Shown here in pieces: positions 1-5,185 of a DNA stretch of 5,965 nucleotides (the stretch's first letter is position 1; each line of letters opens with the position of its first letter). Made by a program: the position numbers and the translations under genes. The notes beneath the pieces are model-generated. The model ran no database searches. It was not told where the DNA came from and saw only the letters and a list, made by a program, of their open reading frames with translations. The DNA lies in the NCBI RefSeq assembly GCF_000720325.1, contig NZ_JOJM01000186.1:1-5965 (forward strand), in the 5' to 3' direction. This stretch comes from Streptomyces sp. NRRL B-1347. Lineage in GTDB: Bacteria > Actinomycetota > Actinomycetes > Streptomycetales > Streptomycetaceae.

Positions 1-787
1 GACTGGCGAGCACCAGGCCCCGCACCCCGTGCCGGACGACCAGATGCCGAGCCACCAGAGCGCCCAGCGACCCGCCACCCGAGACCAACACAGTGCCCTT
101 CGGCCCGAACACCATCGGACTCTCCGGTACTTGATCAGCGACGCGAGCCAGCCTCGGCACGGACAGTGTCGTGCCGCGGAGCGCGATCTGAGGCTCGCCG
201 GTGGCGAGGACGGCGCCCAGTACCGTGTCCAGTACGGAGCCCGCTTCGTCGTCGGAGGCCGGGTCGAGGTCCAGCAGGACGATCCGGTCCGGGTGCTCGG
301 ACTGTGCCGCACGCACCAGACCCCACACCGCGGCCGCCGCCGGATCCGTCACCCCACCCTCACCCGCAGGCACCGCACCCCGCGTCACCACCACAAGGCG
401 CGACTCCTCAAGCCCGGCCCCGGCCAGCCATCCCTGGACGACCTCAAGGACCTGAGAGGTCAGGGCGAGTACCGCATCCTCACCACCCACACCGCCGAAG
501 GCCTCCAGAACCGCCGCCATCGGCACGGCCGCCCCAGCCGCCACCTCCTCCGCCAGCGTCGCCACCTCATCGGCGGCGATCACCGACATCCACGACAGCG
601 CGGAACCCGCCCCTTGGGCCGGGGGCAGCTCCGTCCAGTCCACGTGGAACAGCGCTTGGGCGGCCGTCGCCGCTCCCAACTGGTCCGCCGACACCGGCCG
701 GGACACCAGCGAGTCCATCGTGACCACCAGGCCACCGGCCTCGTCCGCCGCCTCGACCGACAGCGCGTCCGGAACCAGTACCAGCCC
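1..787 (-). CDS. PKS module B piece 4: DH tail and ketoreductase N-terminal half (3' partial)
   Basis: This frame is open from just below an in-frame TAA at 788-790 to the left window edge. PKS similarity begins at [14 protein letters not shown] (about 772). An ATG at 716-718 ([15 protein letters not shown]) is an internal methionine shared with module A. The KR structural subdomain follows: [61 protein letters not shown]. Then comes the NADPH-binding start of the catalytic subdomain, [20 protein letters not shown], ending [10 protein letters not shown] at the edge. The Lys, Ser and Tyr catalytic residues lie outside the window, so activity and stereochemical type cannot be judged. The glycine-rich loop is again one residue short, as in module A. 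Confidence 0.85.
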
Positions 788-3392
788 TTACGCCGTCCGG
801 CCGTGCCGCTGCCGAGAGGAGGCCGGTGGCGTGCCGCGTCCACGCGTCGGCTTCATCGCCCGCGTCCTCGCGCTGGGAGTACACCTCCACGCGGCAGCCG
901 CACCACCGCACCCAGCAGGGGGTGTTCGGCCCCCGCAAGGCCCAGTGACGCCGCGTCGGTGGCTTGTGCGCCCGGCTTGAGCCAGTAGTGCTGATGGTCG
1001 AAGGCGTACGTCGGCAGCGCCACGCGCCCCGACGCGGTCCCCGTGGGCACGATCGCGGACCAGTCCACGTCGGCTGAACCAGTACGGGGTGGGCGCTGAC
1101 CTCCACGAACACACCGTGGCCCTGGGAGAGCAGGTCGGCCACGGCCGGGCCGAACCGCACCTGTCCGCGCAGGTTGCGGTACCAGTACCGGCCGTCCAGG
1201 ACCCCGGCGTCCTCCACCCAACTGCCCGTGACGGTCGAGTAGAACGGCACCACCGGGGCCTTCGCGCTCACCCCGGCCAGAGCTTCGGCCAGGGTGTCGC
1301 GGATGTCCTCGACATGCCGTGTGTGGGAGGCGTAGTCCACGGCCACCCGGCGGGTGCGGACACCGTCACTGGACAGGGCCTCCAGGACCTCGTCCAAGGC
1401 CTGGGCATCACCCGCGACCACCACGGAAGAAGGCCCGTTCACGGCCGCGACCTCGACCCGCTCGGCCCAGGGCTCCAGACGCCCGGCCGCCTCCTCCTCA
1501 CTCAGCGCCACCGACGCCATGCCGCCCCGTCCGGCCAGCCGCGCCGCGATCGCCTGACTCCGCAACGCCACCACCCGCACCGCATCCTCAAGCGACAACG
1601 CACCCGCCACACAAGCCGCCGCAATCTCACCCTGCGAGTGCCCAAGAACCGCATCAGGGATCACACCCGCAGACGCCCAGACCGCCGCCAACCCCACCAT
1701 CACCGCGAAGCTCGCGGGCTGCACCACATCCACCCGCTCAAGCAGCGCGGGCTCGACCTCACCCCGTAGTACGTCGACGAGCGACCAGTCCACCAACGGC
1801 TCCAGCGTCGCAGCACACTCCCCCACCCGCTCGGCGAACACCGGGGAGGTGTCAAGGAGTTCACGGCCCATCCCCACCCACTGCGAACCCTGCCCCGGGA
1901 ACACCCACACCACCTTCCCCGGCACACCCCCGCTCCCGGACACCAGGTTCAGATCACTCTCGCCCCGCGCCAGCGCCCGCAACCCGGCCAGCGCCTCGTC
2001 CTCCGAACCCGCCACCACCACGGCACGCTCGCCGAACACCCCACGACCCGACACCAGCGCCCCGGCGATGTCCGCCAGTGAGGCACCACCCGCGTCCGAC
2101 TCCACGTACGACGCGAGGCGACCGGCCTGACCCGCCAGCGAACCCTGGCTGCGCGCCGACACCACCAGCGGCACCGCACCCACCGAAGCCGCCTCTTCCG
2201 TGACCGGGGCCTCGGGTGCCTCCTCCAGGATCAGATGGGCGTTCGTGCCGCTCACGCCGAACGACGACACGCCCGCCCGGCGCGGACGGCCGTTCCGTGG
2301 CCAGTCCCTGGCCTCGGTCAGCAGTTCCACCGCGCCCTCCGACCAGTCGACCTGGTTCGAGGGCTCGCGCACGTGCAGGGTGGGCGGCATGACGCCGTGG
2401 CGCAGCGCCTGCACCATCTTGATGACACTGGCCACGCCTGCGGCGGCCTGGGCGTGGCCGATGTTGGACTTCAACGAGCCGAGCCAGAGCGGCTGTTGCG
2501 GGTCCCGGTCCTGTCCGTACGTCGCCAGGAGCGCCTGGGCCTCGATCGGGTCACCCAAGGCCGTGCCGGTGCCGTGGCCTTCGACGACGTCCACGTCGGC
2601 GGGGGTGAGTCGTGCCGTGTCGAGGGCCTTGCGGATCACGCGCTGCTGTGACGGGCCGTTGGGGGCGGTGAGGCCGTTGGAGGCGCCGTCCTGGTTGACT
2701 GCGCTGCCGCGCAGGACCGCGAGCACCTGGTGTCCGTGCTCCCGCGCCGCCGAGAGGCGCTCAAGGAGTACGACGCCGACGCCCTCGGCGAGGCCCATGC
2801 CGTCCGCGCCGTCCGCGAACGCCTTGCACCGCCCGTCGTCGGCCAGGCCCCGCTGCCGGGAGAAGGCCATGAAGGCCCCGGGCGTGGCCATGACCATCGC
2901 GCCACCGGCGAGGGCCATCGAGCACTCGCCCTGCCGCAGCGCCTGCGCGGCCAGGTGCATCGCCACGAGCGAGGACGAGCAGGCGGTGTCGACCGACACA
3001 GCCGGGCCCTCGAAGCCGAACACGTACGACACCCGGCCCGACGCCACGCTGCCCGCGAGCCCCGTGCCCGCGAAGCCTTCCACTTCCGGGGCGACCACGC
3101 CGGTGCCGTAGCCCTGGCTGGCCACGCCGGTGAAGACCCCGACGTCGGTGCCCTTCAGCGAACCCGGGTCGATCCCGGCCGCCTCCAGGGCCTCCCAGGA
3201 CGTTTCGAGGAGCAGCCGCTGCTGCGGGTCCATCGCCATCGCCTCGCGCGGCGAGATGCCGAAGAACCCCGCGTCGAAGAGCCCCGCCCCACGCAGGAAT
3301 CCACCCTGCCGCGTGTACGACGTACCGGCGTGATCAGGATCCGGGTCGAACAGACCCTCCAGGTCCCAGCCCCGGTCGTCCGGGAAATCGGA
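567..3392 (-). CDS. PKS module B piece 1: ketosynthase and acyltransferase (KS-AT)
   Basis: PKS similarity in this frame starts at [11 protein letters not shown] (3392), just inside the KS, and continues through a KS, a KS-AT linker and an AT to HPVLVQP at about 1074. A caller may choose the ATG at 3237-3239 ([10 protein letters not shown]), but that is the conserved KS motif [10 protein letters not shown], so translation does not start there. Below 1074 the frame is out of register with the linker and DH N-terminus, is briefly back in register for the DH middle piece (890-792), then runs out of frame over the KR to a stop at 567. Hence the last 170 or so codons are mostly not a natural protein. 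The KS and AT are complete apart from about 30 missing KS N-terminal residues, with no internal stop and all catalytic residues present. Confidence 0.85.
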   Translation of the reverse strand, partial: SDFPDDRGWDLEGLFDPDPDHAGTSYTRQGGFLRGAGLFDAGFFGISPREAMAMDPQQRLLLETSWEALEAAGIDPGSLKGTDVGVFTGVASQGYGTGVVAPEVEGFAGTGLAGSVASGRVSYVFGFEGPAVSVDTACSSSLVAMHLAAQALRQGECSMALAGGAMVMATPGAFMAFSRQRGLADDGRCKAFADGADGMGLAEGVGVVLLERLSAAREHGHQVLAVLRGSAVNQDGASNGLTAPNGPSQQRVIRKALDTARLTPADVDVVEGHGTGTALGDPIEAQALLATYGQDRDPQQPLWLGSLKSNIGHAQAAAGVASVIKMVQALRHGVMPPTLHVREPSNQVDWSEGAVELLTEARDWPRNGRPRRAGVSSFGVSGTNAHLILEEAPEAPVTEEAASVGAVPLVVSARSQGSLAGQAGRLASYVESDAGGASLADIAGALVSGRGVFGERAVVVAGSEDEALAGLRALARGESDLNLVSGSGGVPGKVVWVFPGQGSQWVGMGRELLDTSPVFAERVGECAATLEPLVDWSLVDVLRGEVEPALLERVDVVQPASFAVMVGLAAVWASAGVIPDAVLGHSQGEIAAACVAGALSLEDAVRVVALRSQAIAARLAGRGGMASVALSEEEAAGRLEPWAERVEVAAVNGPSSVVVAGDAQALDEVLEALSSDGVRTRRVAVDYASHTRHVEDIRDTLAEALAGVSAKAPVVPFYSTVTGSWVEDAGVLDGRYWYRNLRGQVRFGPAVADLLSQGHGVFVEVSAHPVLVQPTWTGPRSCPRGPRRGAWRCRRTPSTISTTGSSRAHKPPTRRHWALRGPNTPCWVRWCGCRVEVYSQREDAGDEADAWTRHATGLLSAAARPDGVRAGTGSGRAVGRGGGRGRWPGGHDGLAGVPAGVGGPVGSGDGRPSAVPRGLDGAAPGPRGGFRAVVDVGDRRR
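675..773. repeat. 99-bp perfect direct repeat, copy in module B (partner 4850-4948)
   Basis: This block is identical base for base to 4850-4948 and encodes [14 protein letters not shown] through the start of the KR structural subdomain ([12 protein letters not shown]). It ends on one side at a simple base difference (674 T versus 4849 C), beyond which the modules stay homologous. On the other side, at 773/774, similarity stops abruptly at the DH junction. Confidence 0.9.
792..890 (-). pseudogene. Dehydratase module B, middle fragment
   Basis: Thirty-three codons, [11 protein letters not shown] to [10 protein letters not shown], are identical in DNA to 5087-5185 of module A. They are read in the same frame as the KS-AT piece, so the frame lost at 1071 happens to be regained here. 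The Ser/Gly linker, AWPP and YGYGPAF motifs that follow in module A are absent. Instead there are 18 unexplained bases (774-791) and then the DH tail in another frame. Together with the missing N-terminal DH motif, this leaves no functional DH in module B. Confidence 0.75.
792..890. repeat. 99-bp perfect direct repeat, DH middle piece in module B (partner 5087-5185)
   Basis: Base-for-base identical to 5087-5185 and flanked on both sides by sequence that differs between the modules: 791 C versus 5086 T, and 891 G versus 5186 C. Both ends coincide with or lie near frame-breaking junctions of the PKS. Confidence 0.9.
891..1071 (-). pseudogene. PKS module B piece 2: truncated post-AT linker and first residues of DH
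   Basis: In the frame that is open from 1221 to 853, the natural stretch is [30 protein letters not shown] and [12 protein letters not shown]. These match the same linker and DH opening of module A ([35 protein letters not shown]). Upstream of 1071 this frame reads the AT out of register. The piece between HPVLVQP and VDW that module A has (41 residues, including SLRRDEGGLRRLL) is missing. Downstream, at 891, it stops after RLP, about 28 residues earlier than in module A, so even the first DH catalytic histidine is gone. Confidence 0.75.
1074..1916 (-). other. Acyltransferase domain of module B (complete, methylmalonyl-CoA type)
   Basis: The domain opens with [20 protein letters not shown] and closes with [13 protein letters not shown]. 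The active serine is in GHSQGE (1635-1637) and the catalytic histidine in YASH (1323-1334). [17 protein letters not shown] and YASH together are the established signature of methylmalonyl-specific ATs, so this module should insert a propionate unit. The length of about 280 codons is normal. The preceding KS-AT linker (about 1917-2214) carries the usual VSARSQGSL and [14 protein letters not shown] wording. The sequence is clean with no indels. It ends exactly at the 1071 junction, after which the frame changes. Confidence 0.93.
2215..3392 (-). other. Beta-ketoacyl synthase domain of module B (N-terminus missing)
   Basis: The KS accepts the chain from the upstream ACP and performs decarboxylative Claisen condensation with the extender. 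Visible motifs in order: [56 protein letters not shown] with the active cysteine (2979-2981), [12 protein letters not shown] with the first histidine (2574-2576), [14 protein letters not shown] with the second (2454-2456), and [20 protein letters not shown] at the C-terminus. Cys-His-His is intact and the cysteine is not replaced by Gln, so this is an extending KS and not a loading KSQ. The missing part is the opening IAIVGMACR to about TDAI stretch. The position after an ACP stump with no docking helices visible fits an internal module. Confidence 0.92.
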
Positions 3393-4947
3393 GCACGACC
3401 GCGGCCTCGGCGCGGACCAGGTCCACGAGGAAGGCCTCCTGTTCGGCCGCCGCGAGCCCGGCGACGCGGGCGGAAAGGCGCCGGTGCCCGTCGCCTGTGT
3501 CCGCCGCCCGCGCCGGTTGCCGGCCCGCTCGTACGAGGCCGCGCAGCAGAGGGGGAACTCCCCCGCCGGACGCCGTGTCGGCGCGCAGTCCGCGCAGGTC
3601 CAGCTTGATGGGCACCAGCAGTGACTGCCCGGACCCCGCGGCGGCGTCGAAGAGGGCCATGCCCTCGGCCGCCGCGATCGCCCGCACGCCGCCGCGGCTC
3701 GCCCGCGCCCGGTCGACGCTGCTGAGGCGGGCGGCCATGCCGAGGCTCTCCTCCCAGAGGCCCCACGCCAGCGACAGGCCAGGCAGACCGGCCGCCCGGC
3801 GGCTGGCCATCAGGCCGTCGAGGAAGGCGTTGGCCGCGGCGTAGCTGCCCTGGCCCGCGCCGCCGGACAGGCCCGCGACGGACGAGAACACGATGAACGC
3901 GTCGAGGTCCAGGTCGCGCGTCAGCTCGTCGAGGTGCCGCACCGCGTCCACCTTCGGCGCGAACACCCGCTCCAGGCGCTCCGGGGACAGCGCCGCGATC
4001 AGCCCGTCGTCGAAGACGCCCGCCGTGTGGACGACACCCGTGAGCCGGTGCTCCTGCGGTACGGCCGCAAGGAGCGCCTTCACCTGATCACGATCGGACA
4101 CGTCGCAGGCCACGGCCGATACGGTCGCGCCCTGTTCGGTGAGCTCCGCGATGACCTCCGGCACACCCTCGGCGTCGGTGCCGCTCCGGCTGGCGAGCAA
4201 CAGGCTCCGCACTCCGTGCCGGGTGACGAGATGCCGGGCCACCAAGGCGCCGAGCGATCCGGCGCCCGAGATCAGGACGGTGCCCTCCGGCCCGAACACC
4301 GCGGGGCCGTCCGTGACATGACCGGCGACGCGGCCGAGCCGGGGCAGCAAGAGCGCGCCTCCGCGCACCGCGACCTGGGGCTCTCCGCAGGCCAGGACCG
4401 CACCCAGTACCGCGTCCGGAGACGTGTCCGGAGTTGTGTCCGGAGCCGTGTCCGCCGTGGGGTCGGTGTCGAGGAGGACGATCCGGTCCGGGTTCTCGGA
4501 CTGGGCGGCCCGCACCAGACCCCACACGGCGGCCGCCGCCGGATCCGTGACCATGTCCTCACCACCGGCGGCGACCGCACCCCGCGTCACCACCACCAGC
4601 CGCGACTCCTCGAGGGCGGCCTCGGCCAGCCACGCCTGGAGGACCGCCAGCACCTGGGACGTCAGGGTCAGTACCGCGTCTTCCTCGTCGCCTCCGAGGG
4701 CTTCCATGACGGCCACCGCCGGCCCGTTGCCGGGCAGGAGCGCCACGTCGTCGGGGGTGGTGACCGGTGCCCACAACGGGGACGGCTCCGGCTCTTGCGA
4801 CACCTCGGCCCACTCCACTTGGAACAGCGAGTGAGCGGCCGTCGCCGCCCCCAACTGGTCCGCCGACACCGGCCGGGACACCAGCGAGTCCATCGTGACC
4901 ACCAGGCCACCGGCCTCGTCCGCCGCCTCGACCGACAGCGCGTCCGG
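3334..4947 (-). CDS. PKS module A piece 3: DH tail, complete ketoreductase, start of ACP
   Basis: PKS similarity in this frame begins at [14 protein letters not shown] (from 4947), the linker after the DH, and runs unbroken for about 519 codons to VRAEAAVVL at 3391. The rest to the stop at 3334 is the KS of the next module read out of frame. An ATG at 4891-4893 ([10 protein letters not shown]) could serve an automatic caller but is internal. The frame stays open upstream to about 5151, where it overlaps the DH middle fragment in the wrong frame. Contents are a post-DH linker, the structural KR subdomain, the catalytic KR subdomain, a KR-ACP linker and the first ACP helix. This is the longest intact stretch of module A. 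Confidence 0.85.
   Translation of the reverse strand, partial: PDALSVEAADEAGGLVVTMDSLVSRPVSADQLGAATAAHSLFQVEWAEVSQEPEPSPLWAPVTTPDDVALLPGNGPAVAVMEALGGDEEDAVLTLTSQVLAVLQAWLAEAALEESRLVVVTRGAVAAGGEDMVTDPAAAAVWGLVRAAQSENPDRIVLLDTDPTADTAPDTTPDTSPDAVLGAVLACGEPQVAVRGGALLLPRLGRVAGHVTDGPAVFGPEGTVLISGAGSLGALVARHLVTRHGVRSLLLASRSGTDAEGVPEVIAELTEQGATVSAVACDVSDRDQVKALLAAVPQEHRLTGVVHTAGVFDDGLIAALSPERLERVFAPKVDAVRHLDELTRDLDLDAFIVFSSVAGLSGGAGQGSYAAANAFLDGLMASRRAAGLPGLSLAWGLWEESLGMAARLSSVDRARASRGGVRAIAAAEGMALFDAAAGSGQSLLVPIKLDLRGLRADTASGGGVPPLLRGLVRAGRQPARAADTGDGHRRLSARVAGLAAAEQEAFLVDLVRAEAAVVLRFPGRPGLGPGGSVRPGS
3391..3477 (-). other. Acyl carrier protein of module A, N-terminal stump
   Basis: [27 protein letters not shown] is the KR-ACP linker end and helix I of a PKS ACP, which normally continues VVLGH...FKDLGFDSLTAVELRN. 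The sequence stops matching at 3391 and continues directly into KS sequence in another frame. The DSL serine that carries phosphopantetheine, helices II-IV, the ACP-KS linker and the KS opening (IAIVGMACRFPG) are all absent; by family norms that is roughly 110-130 residues. As written, module A has nowhere to hold its acyl chain. Confidence 0.8.
3560..4830 (-). other. Ketoreductase domain of module A (complete, predicted B1-type)
   Basis: The KR reduces the beta-ketoacyl-ACP with NADPH. The structural subdomain runs from FQVEWAEV through [24 protein letters not shown] and PDRIVLLD. The catalytic subdomain starts [19 protein letters not shown]. The SDR catalytic set is complete: Lys in [11 protein letters not shown] (3952-3954), Ser in FSSVAG (3880-3882) and Tyr in SYAAANAF (3841-3843), with the usual 13-residue Ser-Tyr spacing. 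[10 protein letters not shown] corresponds to the LDD motif of B-type KRs, and the tryptophan diagnostic of A-type is absent. There is no proline two residues after Tyr, which argues for B1. By established rules this predicts a D/R-hydroxyl. The glycine-rich loop (GAGSLG) is one residue shorter than the usual TGGTGxLG. An Asp-Thr-Pro stretch encoded by a 12-bp tandem repeat lies in the structural subdomain. Confidence 0.85.
4418..4453. repeat. Three tandem 12-bp units within the KR of module A
   Basis: Units 4418-4429, 4430-4441 and 4442-4453 share the form GGAGnnGTGTCC on the plus strand and encode an Asp-Thr-x-Pro repeat on the minus strand. They lie in a variable loop of the KR structural subdomain after PDRIVLLD. 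The KR of module B has an acidic loop of different sequence here ([12 protein letters not shown]). The 12-bp unit preserves the frame, so this looks like harmless slippage-driven expansion. Confidence 0.8.
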
Positions 4948-4948
4948 A
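4850..4948. repeat. 99-bp perfect direct repeat, copy in module A (partner 675-773)
   Basis: Identical to 675-773 at an offset of 4175 bp. Here the abrupt end is at 4948/4949, where the DH tail meets YGYGPAF in another frame. Perfect identity including synonymous positions implies recent duplication, gene conversion or an assembly-made copy. Confidence 0.9.
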
Positions 4949-5050
4949 GAACGCCGGGCCGTAGCCGTATCCGCGCTCGGCCAGCGCTTCGTAGAAGTCC
5001 CCCACCTCGACCGGCTGCGCGCCGCGCGGCGGCCAGGCGGTGAAGTCCAC

Positions 5051-5086
5051 ACTGCTGCCGCCACCGCCGCTACTGCCGCCACTGCT
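5051..5086 (-). repeat. Ser/Gly-coding low-complexity tract in DH of module A
   Basis: Twelve codons, SSGGSSGGGGSS, built from AGC/AGT and GGC/GGT triplets, lie between the WTRHATGLL and DFTAWPP motifs of the DH middle piece. This is a known variable loop in PKS DH domains, so the tract probably acts as a flexible surface linker. It starts exactly where identity with module B ends (5086/5087). Confidence 0.7.
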
Positions 5087-5185
5087 GCCGTCCGGCCGTG
5101 CCGCTGCCGAGAGGAGGCCGGTGGCGTGCCGCGTCCACGCGTCGGCTTCATCGCCCGCGTCCTCGCGCTGGGAGTACACCTCCAC
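5087..5185. repeat. 99-bp perfect direct repeat, DH middle piece in module A (partner 792-890)
   Basis: Identical to 792-890 at an offset of 4295 bp. The end at 5185 is the junction with the DH N-terminal fragment. At 5087 the sequence continues naturally into the Ser/Gly linker of this module's DH. Confidence 0.9.

Larger units (their letters stand above)
4949..5185 (-). pseudogene. Dehydratase module A, isolated middle fragment
   Basis: Read in the frame starting at 5185, this 79-codon piece begins [11 protein letters not shown], continues [17 protein letters not shown], a 12-residue Ser/Gly linker (5051-5086), VDFTAWPPRGAQPVEV, and ends YEALAERGYGYGPAF. These are the well-known central DH motifs (VxVYSR, W-HA-G, AWPP, YGYGPAF). 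The DH part that should follow, including the catalytic aspartate (DxxxQ/H) region, is missing: the next bases belong to the DH tail in another frame from 4947. The first 99 bp are identical in module B. The frame has no natural start, so this is a fragment and not a gene. Confidence 0.75.

Noticed and set aside
29..988. Long plus-strand open frame of 319 codons, and similar ones at 166-723, 2200-3111, 2730-3608 and 3934-5043
   Set aside because: They lie antisense to clear PKS domains, are rich in Arg/Pro/His as expected from reverse-frame reading of high-GC codons, and show no domain or motif. They are shadows.
3237..3239. ATG as the true start of a standalone KS-AT gene
   Set aside because: It is the internal methionine of the conserved KS motif [10 protein letters not shown], and KS sequence continues upstream to 3392 in the same frame. 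No ribosome binding site is convincing.
567..3392. A novel split or minimal PKS with standalone KS-AT and KR proteins
   Set aside because: The pieces end in mid-domain, with out-of-frame tails and without docking domains or starts. That fits a broken modular gene and not separate evolved proteins.
3391..3393. Mobile-element insertion scar or site-specific recombination at the ACP-KS join
   Set aside because: No inverted repeats, target-site duplication, transposase fragment or attachment-site core is visible at this or the other joins.
4418..4453. CRISPR-like or regulatory direct repeat
   Set aside because: The 12-bp units are contiguous without spacers, keep the reading frame and encode an Asp-Thr-Pro loop within the KR, so this is a coding minisatellite.
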